Assembly: GCA_023053575.1 (NCBI GenBank)
Contig: JAKZAP010000009.1
Span: forward strand, 14,055,869-14,119,868
Source: Branchinecta lynchi
Taxonomy: Eukaryota; Arthropoda; Branchiopoda; Anostraca; Branchinectidae
Reading direction: 5' to 3'
Length of the DNA stretch: 64,000 nt
The position numbers were made by a program, and so were the translations under genes. Position 1 is the first letter of the stretch, and every line of letters starts with the position of its first letter. The notes under the pieces were generated by a model. It was not told the origin of the DNA. It saw only the letters and a list, made by a program, of their open reading frames with translations, and did no database searches. Of this stretch, positions 30,601-45,600 are shown one piece after another.

Positions 30601-33600
30601 TAACTGCAGTATTTGCTACTCGGATTCGTCTTATCTCTATTTGGTATTAATCGTATCTGCGTAGAGATAAGAATAATCCAAGTAGTAAATACTGCAGTTA
30701 ACTTTAATCTTTATCCGGAAAAACTTTTTACAGTGTATTGTTGTAAACGGGAAATGGACCGTAGCACGGGAGTTGTACGGGTAACTGATGGTGGTAGTAG
30801 AGTAGGTTTTACGTTAACATATGAATAGCTTTATTCACAATCTTACCCTGTATTATGTAAATCCCAATTCCGGTAAATTTGAACACAGTAAACCCACTGA
30901 CAATTAATGATAAGATAAGATTTATTCCACTAAAAGCACAAAGGCAATATGAAAAATAAACACAAACAAAAATCAAATAAATGGTAACTATTTTACATAT
31001 TCCTTTACAGGAACCTTTCTCTGTGGTTCGTCGAAACTGAAAAGAATCTTCCCAACTTTTCAGTGTCATGACCCAGCGCCGAGACTGGAACGAGCTTATA
31101 TACCTTTCTTGAATCTCAGCTTCAGAAATGCTAGTTGTTCACAAGTCAGAAAGGCTAGTTGTCACTTACAAAATAATTTGTGACCGGACGTCTTAAGACT
31201 TGAAAAGCTAAAAGTAAGGTTGCGTTCCCCAAACTTAACAATTGTAATAATCGTTAACTTTACTTCGGGGCGGAGCTAACTGCAGCTTTAACGATTGTTA
31301 TCTTTTCCCAGTTCTACAATTGTTAACTATTTTGTAACGATGCTCACCGACAATCATTACAAAATAGTTAACACTCGTTAAGCTCTGGAACGGAAATTGT
31401 AGGTGGGCGGAGCTTAAATTTCGAAATCAGAAACGTGGAACGCAAAAAGTTAACAACTGTTAACAATTTGTTAACGATCGGTAAGTTCCGGAACGCAACA
31501 TAAGACTTCAAAAGTCATAAATGCTAGTTCTCACTTAGGACTCAAGTACAACTTCTGGGATGATTTATGACCAAATTTAAACAGAGATTTTGTGCTGATT
31601 TTGAACTTTAACGATACCGGATGCGAAGAGCATTTCTGCCTTTCTCAGACTTGTGCGTTCTAGGAGTAAAGATTCAAGAGAAGTTCACTTTGGTATTTAC
31701 AATATTATTTCAGCACTTGATAAAGAGACCCGCACAACAGTCCTCTAACCTATAATGATTTAGACCTCCTGGTCTAAAGTACTACACTAATCCTACCACG
31801 CTACAAAAATCGAAAAGGGTTAACAATCTACCATAAATGTTTTGATTCGATTATATGGGTATTATCCAGTATATATGAATAAATACAAAAAAGTGAAAAT
31901 ATGTTTCAAGGTTCAAGGTTTAATTTACACTTCTGTATAAAATCAAAATAAATAGGGTCAAGCCGGGGACACAAGGTCGATTGACAAAAACCCGGTACAA
32001 TATATAACAAACATATTTTACCTATAACTAATTACATAAATAAATGTTAATAATTCCATGACTCATCACCAGACGGGAACCCGCCCCACAAACCCACCGA
32101 CACTCGGCAAGATCAACCCGAAATCCCACAAAAAAAAAATACCCAATGCGCAAGCGAGGGTTACCGATGGCCGACAACTAATATGGACCCCAACCAAAAC
32201 ATATCAACAACAAACAAATAAAAGTTTACTTTAATTTTTTTTTATCGATGATTCTTGAATTTATTTATAAGTATAGAATGAAGTTGCTTTTTTATATTTG
32301 GAAGAGATTTACTGATATCAATATATTGTAAATAAAGATGCCATGAACCTGTGATTGAAAAATATGGTGAGAACCGCGATCTCTCAGTGGTTAATTTAAG
32401 GTGCTGCATTTTCCATTTATGACGGGTTTCATAAGAATGGTCAGGTTGCTCAGGGAAAAAATTACTCGAACGAAAGTACGAAGGTAGTTCCGACCGGTCA
32501 TATTTTACCTTAAATAAAAAAGAATGGAGAGTGAATAATTCTGAAACAGGCAAAATATTGGTTAACAAATATAGAGTTTCAGTTTTAGTTTTGTTAGGAT
32601 AAGAAGAAGGGGATGGTAAATATTTTTGTAAAATTCGAAGAGCCCGGTTTTGAAGAGTCTATATCGGTTTCACATGATATTTGAATGTTGCCAAATAAAT
32701 CAAGGGACAATACGTAAGATGAGAGTGTATCAAAGCAAAATAAATCAGGCGTAGAATTTCATACGGGAAAAAATGTTGAAACCTCCGCATTATACCAACT
32801 CCTTGTGCAACTTTAACCCGTAATCTATTACAATGTTCTTTATACGATAGATTTTCATCAATAATTATACCAAGATACCGGAGTGAGTCAAGAAAGCAAA
32901 AATATGCTTCAGTTAATGAACAAGAGCTGGAAGCTCATATGGCAGTTGCAAGGCTGGGTCAGAAGATGAAAGTAAGAGTGTGTCAGTTCGTGGCTTTGTT
33001 CTGATCGTTTGTAAGCAGAGCTCTTGAGATAAAAACGATCACGGGTTCTTGGAAATCACGAGAATGTATCGTTCATAAAACAATATTATTTTTGCATTTG
33101 ACTGTGATGATACGGACTTTAAGCGCACTAGAGATTCATCTGTAACGAATATTCTTGAAGCACAAAGAATCAATCAATCAATCAATATAGTTTAATTCAT
33201 GACATTATACGTCACATAAAAGAAGTGGATAATGCCTATATACTCATTAACCATCTGGCAGTTCAGGGCAGTAGCATAGTCTGCGGTACAGACGATAAAA
33301 CTGCCCGGAACGACAATCCTCGTTCTGGTGAACAGCCTGCAGGAGTAGGTTTCGAGTCCGATCAAGGCGCGTTACAAAATTAACCAGCGCTTTCCGCCTC
33401 ATAATATTAAACGACTCTATCTCATTATCCAAAAACATCTGGCTAGCAGAGTAACGTCGATTATACGAAAACAACTGTCGGAACGCGCTATTGAAACAAA
33501 CTTTCAGCTTACTCAATGTCGATTCCAGGTAATTATCAATCAGTGGAAGACAGTACAACTGCGTGCAATATGTTTTAAATAAAAGATTTCGTATGACATG

Positions 33601-36600
33601 CTCATCGGGATCATGAAAATGTATGACTCAAAATTGTTGTTTGTACTTTAAGAAATCTTGTAAGCAAAAGTCTTGAGGCAAAAATTATCATGGGTCCTTG
33701 GGGATCATGAATATATATTGTTTAATCAAAAGTATCTTTTTGACTTTAATTAATTTTTTGGCAAAATCATTACGGCAAAAATTATCATAGGCTCATGGAG
33801 ATCATGATAGTGTATATTTTGATTATGATCAGGTCCGGACTAAGAGGTCACATATCCGATCACCCGTTCAATAGCTATACATACCTCAACATTCCGGATT
33901 CCCCCTCCCTCACGATTGTCAGGTCGGGGAACTGACTATTTCTAAGCCAATCATGTCGAGTCTCTAATGTTCAAGCCAAGTTTCATCGTCCTAGCACATC
34001 TGGAAGTACCTTAACTCGTGATCACCGGAATCCCCCCCCCCCCCCCTCTAACTCCTCTACAGTGCCCAAATTCGGGCCGAGTCCGTCACAGATGTATCTA
34101 GGGCTTGTGCTTGTCCTCCCCACCAAGTTTCATCCCAGCCGCTCCACTCTAAGCGTGTCACTAGATTCCCCCCCCCCCCCACATTCATCGGATCCGGTCC
34201 AGAGTTATACATTCCTCAAGATTCCGGATTCCCCTTCCCTACGCTCCCCGAGTCCCCCCACGGCAGTAGGATTGGGGAAGTGACTATTTCTAAGTCTGTT
34301 TGGTCGGGTTCGTGATACGCCTGCCAAGTTTCATCGTCATAGCCCTTCTGGGAGTATCCTAACTCGAGAAAAGCGGGCCGAGAGACCAACCGAAAAGTGA
34401 TCGGTATATGGCACTTGAGTGAAGGTGCAAATGCCGTAAAACAAGAAAGCAAAAACATGCTTCGGTTGATATGTGAAATATGTATGTACTTATCTAAAAT
34501 TTCTTGCGATTAAATGGGTCCTAAGATAATAAATCATAGCTTAACTAATCCCGAATACATACATAAAAGGAGTCCAGGCGGATGAATTATCGAGTCCTCC
34601 GTAAGATAGATCGAATCTCGCCTAAAATTGTACACCCTATTCTAAAATATTAAGTTAAGACTCACCATGTCTTCCTTTCCTAGCCGCGGTCTGTCCGCTG
34701 GAGTGGTTTCTGTTTATCCAGGTTAATGACGAATCCTTTCCGCAGCAATTCTTTTAATATTTTGATGGTCATTCTAACTCCAATAACTTGCCCATCCACC
34801 TTGAAGTTCTTAGTTCTGCGCGGAGAGAGTTTGTTTTCCGAAAGTCCAGACAATTCTGGTGCTTATGGAGGTCACCTTTAGCTCAAATGTTCTTTGCTGT
34901 CCATGGGTTGGACAGTTTCTCATCGTAACCGCCTACCACGACCTAACTCACTTTTGTTCAACTCGCTTTCTTTCGATCTTCGAAGACACAGCCTTGAAAT
35001 TTGAAGTTGTTGCTGTTGTTGTTTGTAGCAACCAGTCCATCCTCAGGAGATATTCATGTTGGAAATTCAACGACAGGTTCAGATAGTTCATAGATGGTTC
35101 ATGGACCGCACACAATTTTATGTCGGCTTTGTCGTTTCCCCTGGTGGTGGAAAAAATGTGATTGATTGTTCTTCGTTGTTTGATTGCCGACTTGTGGGGT
35201 CGCTGTCCTCCTTTACGAATTTTTTTATTATGTTTTTTTTTTAATATCACTCGTCAGGTTAATCCTTGAAAGATACCTTGCACTGTATATTGTTTCTGTT
35301 TCAGTATTCTTAATTAGAGTAAAGAAAGATTCTGGAAATAATTTCTGTAATATTATCATAATAATAATAATAATAACATCGTTTATTTCCTGAATAGCTC
35401 ATATAATTACTCGCTAGTGTCGGATCGTCACACAATTATTAACACGGCTAAAACTTAATAATCACTTCGGTACATCTGTAGGCCCAAAACCCATTTCACC
35501 GTGATATACTCCCCCCTGATTTTCTCCCATCCCGAATTCGTCTTCCTCGTTTGGCTGCCGACCCTGTGCCTCGTTTAGAGCCAGTGGTAGCTTTGCGAAC
35601 AAGGTATGCCCAGAGTTTCGTCTCCTCGTTTGTTCGTTTATATAATTCGGACCGCTTTTGAACGTTAATTTTTAGGTTATTTGTATTTTATTAATCGTAG
35701 TCTAGCATGTTATTGACCATATTTATCATAAGACGTCGGTATAAATGTCTCAGATTGTATATATTTGTAGATTGTTCTGTTATGACGTTATGTTTTGACG
35801 TAAAAACAACCCATCGGCTTGTCCGTTATCTGTTTTTCAGATTATATTGAATTGAATTGAATAAATAATTACCTTAAAATATTTATGTGTATATACAATT
35901 AATAACGAATATATCACAGTTCAGAATTAACTTTGTTTTACGTTAAACAGTGTTTGTTTTACGTTAAATTACTGCCAAACCCCGCAACCTGCTTAGCATT
36001 GAATTTATCTGTATATATCTGTTGTCAGACTAATAATTTCTTCCCGTTTCAGGAAAAGAAACCCGTTTCCGAACCTACTCCGCCCAAACCGCAAAGAAGA
36101 ATTGGTGTTTGCGAGAGCCCAAAAATCACAAGTCCCGTAAAAGCCAAACAGGACTCAGACGAAAGACTCAAAGTAGAAAAACTGGAGGCATGTGTCACCA
36201 ACAGTAGAACCATGGAAAAGGATGAAAGTGAAGTAAAAACTGGTGAAGTCGACAAGGTCAGGGCAGACAGTCCAATTAGAAAAATGGCCGAGTTTAAGTC
36301 ACCTCTTAAAAGAGTGGCTAGTTACCAATTGGCAGAAAGCGGGCGAAGTTCAAACGCCAATGGAAGCGTGTTTCGTAAAAGCGAAAGCGCGCCAGATTTC
36401 AAATGCCGGGACCTGGTTAGTGACAGTAAAGTGCAATGTGACCAATATCCCGTACTGGATTCAAATGGATCTCTAGTCTCTCCGCCTTTGAGAAGTCCGG
36501 AAAACGGCGGAAAATCACCCCGGAAAGTGTCAGAAAAGCCGCGGATTTCCCGGCCACGGAAAACGAGTTTCGTTCCGGTGGAAGAACAAACAAGCGAACC

Positions 36601-39600
36601 CGTTTTCGACAAGAAACCAACCCGGAAGCCTTCTATGGTATATCACGGTTCTGAACTGGAACAGCCCTCTGATGTGTGGCGGATGGAGGTCAGCGAACTT
36701 TACAACGGATGTGCGGACCTGACCGAGCGGCATGAGTCGAGCGGATATAATTCCGCGGATTCGGATAAAAAGGACGATAAAACGCTCGCTCTGGTGACAG
36801 ACGTTGCGGAAGATTCAGTTGCGAACCAAGTGTTTGATAGCGAATCGCGGGACTTTGATAGTGCCTCGTCGAAAGGAGAAGATGACAGTTGGGATTGTAT
36901 TTTCAACGATGATGGTGAGCCCATAAAACATGAAGTTTTGGAAGAGGTGAGTTGCGGCTTGCTTTCTTATCTCCTGCCCATCGCTTGCAGGTTCTGTATT
37001 TTAGTTGAACATCTTTTATTAACTTAATCCAGCCATGAACACACCCGGTCTCCTTCATTTTTTTTTCAATTCGCCTTATTTTTCCAAAAATTCTTCGTAA
37101 AGAAAAATATTCATTTTCAAAAAAATATAATTCAGCAAGAAAAGGCTTTGGGTCAGCAAAAATAAGAACTAGGCGGATATCACAATTTGTTCTCTGTGGA
37201 AACAGCTATATTGCAGTAAAGACCCGGAGAAGAAAGCGATTGGCTGTCTACCGTTGTGACGTGCTACAGAGCGGGTCAGCACTCCTGCTGCACTGTTTCC
37301 TTTGGTATGCGCAGCTGCGAAGAGGGGCATCAACTAAAAGCTCAGCAAGTATCTCTAGCTTAGCTTAGTTTTGTCGGGGTATGCATATTTGACGGTGTAA
37401 AACGGATAAGTCAGCTACATTATATTAGAGCTATATTTAGGCCCTTCTTGGAAAGGATCCTCTTCAGGCTCAAGCCGCTCAAGCTAGAAAATTAACTTTT
37501 CCAATTGAGATATCCATAGTCGTGTATGGACCAAAGACGGAGTAGAAAAGTACTCCTTGAGCCCAAGCTGACTTGTAAACGTATGTTGTACAATGGAAAA
37601 CACGGAAAACTTCAGCTAAAAATGATTTGGCATCGACATTTTGGCTCCTCTTGGCAAGGGTCCTCTTCATGATGTGAAAGTTAGGGACAGCCTTAGGGAA
37701 AGGGAAGAAAACGAACCACGAAACCTGCAATAAATAATTGAAGCTTCTACCAACTAATATCCTATTTGGGTAGTTAGTTTTGGGAGATCTGTAGGGAAAA
37801 GCTAGTCTAAAGCATTGTCCTAATAGGTGTAATAAGGTGTATTACCGCGTATAAGACTTATTACAGATTCCTCTTTTCCTCGGAGCGCGCTGTAATAAGG
37901 TGAATAAGTAGAATAGACTAGCGTTCTATTCTGGCTTATGCAGGGCCAATCAGATCGCTTGGTTAGTTCCGCCAGCGGGCCGAGGAAGGAGCAGCGCCGT
38001 CAGAGTTGCCACGGGAAGCACTAAAGTTCTACTTTGTTAGAAGCTGAAGAAACAACTTTTCTTCAAAATAACATGTGTTGTTCTGTTGCGACTGCTTAAT
38101 GCTACTTCGAAGACCAATGTTGCCCATCCGTAGATTTAAGTGCATTTTAACAATATATTGGGCGTCAAATTGTACTGGTGTACCTCAAGTAGCACTAAGA
38201 ACACTTTTCTGATCTTCAGAAACTCGAAACACTGTATGACCTTGGCAACACCGCTCGCTGCATTGATAAGAGCCTCTCGGGTTCGTATTTGAACGGGCGT
38301 GTGTATTAAGACGTAAACATCGCTTATAGCGTTATTCAGCTTATTACACCTATTAGGACAATGCTTAAGATTTCATATTTGTCACGGCTACTGTTTTTGT
38401 CGCTCGACTGGGCGATAAAAATCCATGGAAGATATCCGATATAAGCACCCGCTCAGTATTGACCAGAGCAAAATAACACTAGAGAGTAGCGCCTACCTGT
38501 GCTTTCAATGCACTGGAAATGGGCCTTTCTCATAGCGGTGCCAGCTGCGCTCTGGATATACAAAGCGAGACAAATTTGCGGGTTTAGAAATTTCTAGGAA
38601 AGCAGAGGTGCGTTCTGCACACACCAGTGATCAATATATGAATTTATTGGAGCCAGCGCTGGTGAACTAATGAATGAGTTTCTAGTAGGGACGTTCTCTA
38701 TAGCTAGTGATGCTAGTATCGCTGCAATTTGAGTGTGTGTCAATTTTGTCAAGTCTTGGTGCTACTTCCTAGTGTTGTTTTGCTCTGATAATGATAAAAC
38801 ACTGTCTTACATTTTCGCTCACATTGTCGCTCGAAGACAGAAATGCCAATCATTATTTCTTGCCACTACAGTTGTAAGTACAAGCCTGCTACCCTTTTTC
38901 TATTATCTATTGAGTAGTGTTTTCATCGATTGTGTAAGAATGATGGCTTGCCATCAGTTGTTTTTTGGAGTCGAGTCAGTGGCCCATTTCTGGCCAGAGT
39001 TTTTGGACTACATTCGTATTGAAAAAGGTATTCGAGATGAATTCGTAGCAAATGCACAAATACCCCTTTTCCAGTTAACCATGGCCGTTGGGAAGAACGT
39101 TACTGTCAACAAGCCCAAAATCGACTACTTGAGCTTTGTGCCGACCATCGATGAAACTCAGTTCGACGAGGAGCTTAGTCACGTTGTGGAGTTTTATGAT
39201 TTTTCGTCGACGTTGAAAACGGAAGATCTGCTGATCATTTTTGGCGGAATTCGGCAGAGTGGAGGAAAGTCCCATTTTGATATTAAGTGGGTGGACGATA
39301 CCCATGCCTTGGGTATATACAGCACCCCGTCAGCGGGTAAGTACATAATCTACACTCACATAGTTGATGGTAGAGAAAAGCAAATCAGAATCCAGATTTG
39401 TATTGGAATCCATGATTCGTCCTTTTGGCCGGATTCGGATTCGGACACCCATTCCACACCCTGAATCTTGCGAATCCGCCAATTTCTATTTTCCCAATTT
39501 TTACACACTGTGCTTTAATAAGGTAGGCTATTCGGCTTAACAAGTCCAGACTCATTCCTGATTGTCGAGAGGGAACCCACACTATAACAAGCACACAGGG

Positions 39601-42600
39601 AAACCTAAAAATATCGATTACGTCGTCCCCTTTCATTTGGCTTAAAGGACACCTGAACAATGAAACCATACTTGAACACACCATGGAAAATACATTTACA
39701 GACATGGCCACGGAGAGCATTTTTCTCATGAGCGTGGCGTTTTCAAAACAGGGATGTTCATTTCCAGAGGTTTGCACATGCAGACTCCAAGACAAAAAGC
39801 GCAATTCATTCAAATCTTGTACAGCGCTGGCCGGATCGCATTGGAATTTCTTCTAGATATACGTTTGGGCTTAACTGGTTAAAAAATATTCCAGAAGAAG
39901 GGTTGATTGGAGACATTTGTTCATTTCTAAAATTGTTCTGTACTGAAATAAAGACAGACGCAAAATGAAGCAAAAATCATAGCTTGGAAACACTATTTCG
40001 TATTTGGATTGGGTTTTCTGCAAGCAATGTTAACGGAAGTCATACAGATAGGGATGATACTTGGTGCTCTTCATTCAGGTGTCCTTTAAGCATGAGTGCC
40101 TTTTTGTCACACCTGATTTTTGAACTGAAAACCTATGATTTGATTTTTGTTAAGATTGAATTCGAATCCTCAGCATGAAATGGTGGATTCGGATTCGTAC
40201 CTGGCCCTGGATTCGGATTCGAATCCTTTCATGATCGAATTCACCCATCTCTGGTTGGTGGTGGGTATCAAAATAGATCCCCTACGAACAATGTCTAAAA
40301 GTTATGAAACGGAAATAGGAAGGATGAAGAATAGAAATTTAAGCGGATTCGAACGATTGAGGGTTTGGAATCGGAATCCAGCCTTACAAGGACGATTCTG
40401 TACTCTAATCCGGATCGTCCATCTCTGCTACACTGTCAGAAGTTTGATAACGTTTGAAGGAACCCTTATACTTATAATGCAAGTGCAACCTACTTCCGTA
40501 ATTGTTTTCATTAATTCTTAAACCTGTAGACCCAAATTTCGTATGTTACATTAAAAGCCCACTAATGATACCTCACTAATATTTGCACTTTCCACGATTC
40601 ACTATTTTCCATGCGCACTATGCTCCCGATGAATGTTCGCTTATCATGCTATTGATGCGTAAAACCGACACAGTGATATTAAGCTTAAAGACGGTATCAA
40701 AATTCGCTGCCTCTGCTTAAAACTGTTTGTACTTCTTGGTTACTCTGTTTTCTGTTACGTTTAAACTTTTCTTTTGACGACGATACGCATGCATTCACTT
40801 CCTTCCGCTTATTAATTGCAGAGTCTCTAACCTATTTGTTCATCTGCTTTAGAATTCTTAAATTCTTTCCGTGAGGTCAGTGAATCGTCTGTAAGAATTG
40901 ACAATAGTCGTCGACTTGTAAACAGTTCGTCTCTCCTTTTCTTTTTATTTTCTTTCTTTTCCACATTTGTGGAACCACTGTGTGAAACAAGAAACCAGAA
41001 GTGTTGCCTCCTTGTTTTGGTGGGCCACAACAAATTTGAGACCGGACGAAGCCAAAGCTTAAAGCTCATCTCGCACTATTCATTATTTATGTTATATTTA
41101 AAATTATGTGAATAACTACTGTAAAGCTAAGCTCTGTTTTAAAAAAATAACATATTCAAATGATGTATACAACGGATACATCAGCTACGATGCTTCATCG
41201 GCGATATTTTGGCCCTTCTTGGCAAGGGTCCTCGTCAGCCCTGTAAAGATTTATGTAAAAATGTATGTAAATTTTATGTAAAAGTTTATATAACCGTTTT
41301 TTCTCGCAGAGTATCGACAGCGTGATACACATCGAGGGTAGCAAAACACGGCAAGTGAGAAAATCAGCGTGGTTTTGTTAGAGGGGTTAGAATGTACCGT
41401 ACGAAATTGGGGTCTCCGGGTTTAGAAATAAATGGATTGGTTACCGAAGTGGGTTGCATTAGTACTAAAGGTAGGAGAGGTCCTTTCAATGTGTTCTTAG
41501 CTTGGCAGTTGAAATGTCTCAGAGGGGGTTGACCTCGGTCCGACGCCGTCTGTTACCTTTAAGTACCTTAAATCGCACAGGGAGATAAGGTGGGGCGATC
41601 CTCCTTTTGAGTAGGCTACTTCCATCGGTGAGGGCTTTTTGAGAATATTCTGATAAGAAACGAATTACCTTCCCTGATATCACTATCTAGTATCGTTTAC
41701 CGGAGACAGTCCTTGTTTGAACCTTGAAACCTAGACCATACGACACAGGATGCTCTCTCTTTTTCATTCTAGCGTCTAGACAAGTTCTTGGTTAAAGGAC
41801 CCTTCTTGCTTATTCTGCATTTTAGGATATACCTAGCTCCTTTATGGAGTTATAAGTTCCTAAAATCCCCGCCTCTCTCCATTGATTCATTTTGTTTCTA
41901 CGAACTTTTAGCGGTTTTTCCACTATGCCGAGTTTTGCCCTTACGCAATGCAAACTCTTTAACACATAAAGATATGAGAATCTTGAAGTGTTGTTTTTCG
42001 TTTGAAAGACATTACTTCTTTTGTATTGTTGTGTTTGTGTTGTTTAATGCAGCTTCCAGAATTTCTTCTGTATTGCTTTGTGTTTTCCAGTTTTTTAACC
42101 ACGGCGTCGGAGAGCAGGAAGGCTGTATAGTCAACAAGACCAAAGGTGTCAATGGGATCCCAAAAATTTAATATTTCATTCAGGCAATCGGGTCTTGTCT
42201 TCGCCAGATCCAGTCTTCGCCAGGCTAATCATCAGAGAAAACCAAGTTCAGATATACCTCTATAAGCCATATCTATTTTGTCGATACTGACCGAGACTTC
42301 CTGCTTTACTTCTGCCAAGTTTCCGGTTTCGCCCGAATTCCGAACGAACTACTATTCCAGCAAAAAAAGAAAATTCAGAAACAAATCCAGCGTATCTCCT
42401 CATATAAAGAACATCTAATCAACTTTGAATAAAAGTTAAATCCGGTTACAACCGGATTTCGGACTAATTATATGTCCGGGTAAAAATGATTGTCATACAC
42501 AGACTCAGCCTCTCTTAATCTGTCATCTAATCGAACTTTTGCTTTTAACAAATTTGCCGGTTTTGGCCGGATTCCGGGCGAACTAGTTGTTCGGCGAGAA

Positions 42601-45600
42601 AATGGTTTTCACCATCGTGTTCAGCATGTCCTCTTACCCCCAAAATCGTTTGTTTGTCCCTTAATTTGAGCCCCCTCCCCCACCCCTATATGCAGAGTTA
42701 CAGGGCCCATATACGAACTCGACCTTACTCTTGACCCAAAGAATCGTCACACCAAGTTTCATCAAAATACCTCATTCCCTTCGAGAGTTATCGTGCTCAC
42801 AGACGGATGGACGGACGGACAGACGGACAACTTTTGCGATGTCATAGGTATCCCTCCACTTACGTTTTGGGATCCCAAAAAGCGCTAACAAGAAGATCGC
42901 TAAATTCACATGGAAAGTAATTGTATTTTCGAAAAACAATATTTCTGATCATTTCATAGTGGTCCATTCATCCGGATCCATTCATCATTTCTAGTAAGAG
43001 TTGTGCTTTAAATTTATTTTAACCCTAGATTTTCTTTGCAGCCGTTGAGGCCTTAAGACTGATCCACCCCCTTGCCAAAGCGAGATCTTTAGCACAAGCT
43101 TCGCGAGAATCGAAGTTAAAAGCGCGCAAAACTTCAGAGTTCCTTCAACCTTTCAAACCCCGACCTGCCACAACAGCATCTGCTGCTAGGCGTCTTGTAA
43201 CAGGAGCCTTGGGCTTGAAGAGCACACAGTCTCCGGAGCAGAGGAAGGCCGAAGCGCAGAAGCTAAGAGATGCCAAAGGTATGTTGCGTTTTGAACTTAG
43301 GGGTCCAAAAATGGCAGGGATGTGCAACCAGTGTTTCCACTAATACCGCATTATTCGGTATAATACAGCGATTTTGAGGGAAATACCACATACTGTTTTG
43401 ACTATACCGCATCCCGCTAAATGGCGAGAAGGCGTTCCAGCGTTTGTGAATTAGACTTCATACTATAGAATGATAAATTTTAAGATGTGCCAAGACCGGC
43501 CTTAACCATCCAATTCAGTTAAATTCAATTTATTTATAAACGGGAAGTGGGCCCCCGAAAATGGTCGGATCCAGGAACTGAAGTCTTCCTAGGGCATTGT
43601 TTCGGGTCGTCTATTTGGTCGGGTCACTAATATGCCCGCCAAGTTTTATCCTTCTTAGCACATTTGGAAGAATCCCAACTCGCGAAGAGCCCCGATATGA
43701 TCTAGTTCTGTCAAGAACGTATATAAGGCTTATGCTTGTTCTTCCCACAAAATTCCAACCTGATCCATCGACGCTAAGCTTTTCACAAAAATTCGGGTGC
43801 CCCCTTCCAGCTCCCCCCCCCCCCCGTAGTATCGGATCCGGTCCGGACTTGACATAGAACATCTAATTCAATAGCTCTTTCCAATTGCCAAGTTTCATTC
43901 AAATCCGATCGCCCGTTCAAAAGTTATCCATGCCACTAGATTCCGGATTCTACATCCCTCCCCCCCCCCCCCCCCCCTGCGAATTTCGGATCGTGCAAAC
44001 GACCATTTTCAAGTCGGTCTATTTGGATCCCTCATATTCCTGCCGAGTTTCATCATCCTACTACATCGGGAAGTACCGAACTCGCTGGATCACCAGAACC
44101 CCCCCCCCCCCGCTAACTCCCCCCCACAGTGCCCGAATCAGTTCCTGTTATGTCAGTGATATGTCTAGGACTTGTGCTTGTTCTTCCCACCAAGTTTTAT
44201 CCCGATCCCTCCACTCTAAGCGTTTCTCAAAATTTCCCCCCTCCAGCTCCCCCCAAAGTCACCGGATCCGGTTCGGATTTGAAGTGGGTCGTCTGAGACA
44301 CGGAAGTATTTCCAATTAGCAAGGTTCATTAAGATCGGATGAACCGTTCAGAAGTTATAAATACCTCAAGATTTCGGATTCCCCCTCCCTCCTCTCCCCC
44401 CCCCCCCATGATGGTCGGAACGGGGAAACGACTGTTCCAAGTTAATCTTTTTGGGTCCCTGATATGCCTGCCAAGTCTCGTCGTCCTAGCTTATGTGGAA
44501 GTGCCCAAACTAGCAAAAGCCGGACCGACCGACAGACAAGCAGACCCGCGAACGGACAGAAATTGCGATCGCTCGGCCAAGTGCCATAAAACGTGGTGCT
44601 TTACTTTAGACCTGTTTACCCCTTCCCACCTGTTGATCCCTTATCCAATGTAGAGCTTTTGTTTCATAAAATGCCACCTTTTGTTGTGGCCAAACGTTAG
44701 CATCGGTCAATATTTTAGACAAAAACCATTGTAGCAACACATAGCAACTCATTTTAAACAAGAAAGACTATACACATGAAAGAAAGAATTAAAAAACAGT
44801 TGCGAGTATTAGCTAGGTTACAAGTTGATATAAAACTCGTCGATGTACCATTGCTAGTTGATCAGAAACGATTCATTAAGCTGATGGAGGGAATTCAGGA
44901 ATTCTGGCACCGCAGAATCGAGAGAAAAAAGGAACAGGTCATGAGCAAGGGGACTAATTGGACAACTCGAAAGAAGCGAATGCACGTTCAGTTTACGTTG
45001 TCTATTACACGTTCATGTGGAGGAAAAGCTTACTGGTTTCGAGAAATTAGTTGTAAAGTTGGGTCAGCTTAACTGAAAAGGCAAATAATTTTTACATTTG
45101 AAATGTGGATACACTGAAATATTTGTACTCGTCTAAAGGAGGGACGATCAGAGTGTACGCTGCTTGCAAGACAACCCGAAATTCACCCAGACGCGGAGAA
45201 TTTGAATTTCAACAAAGACCTGCATTTTAGAAAAAAGATGTAAGCTCAGAAAAGTTACGCCCGTGGAAAGTAGGAAAATAGTGTTAAAATACGTCTTGCA
45301 AGAAATCTTACATTTTGACATTATTTTTCGACAATTTGTAGTTTGTAAATATTTCAAGCGCGATGTGTTCAGCGTGAGTGAGAAGCACATATCACAAATC
45401 TGAGAGAATAATTTCATTCGATGAAATCAGTTGTCCGTGGATAACCGGCAAACGAAGTAACGCATTTAATCGGTGTTTCAGGCCTGTCCAGTTGAGTGAT
45501 GTGCAACTAGACTGTCAGATCTCATGCCTATGCGGTTAAACTTTAAGGAAGGCTCAAAGTTCGTAACTCCTTGAGGCTAGAGTTAGGTGCCATAAAACAT

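Noticed and set aside
38733..39074. Open + strand frame running into R3HCC1-like exon 6
   Set aside because: The upstream peptide is hydrophobic and unlike the family; the CCAG acceptor at 39073-39074 gives an in-phase join to exon 5.
43597..44653. Long Pro/Ser-rich open frames
   Set aside because: They come from poly-C tracts in dispersed repeat family G and have no conserved motif.
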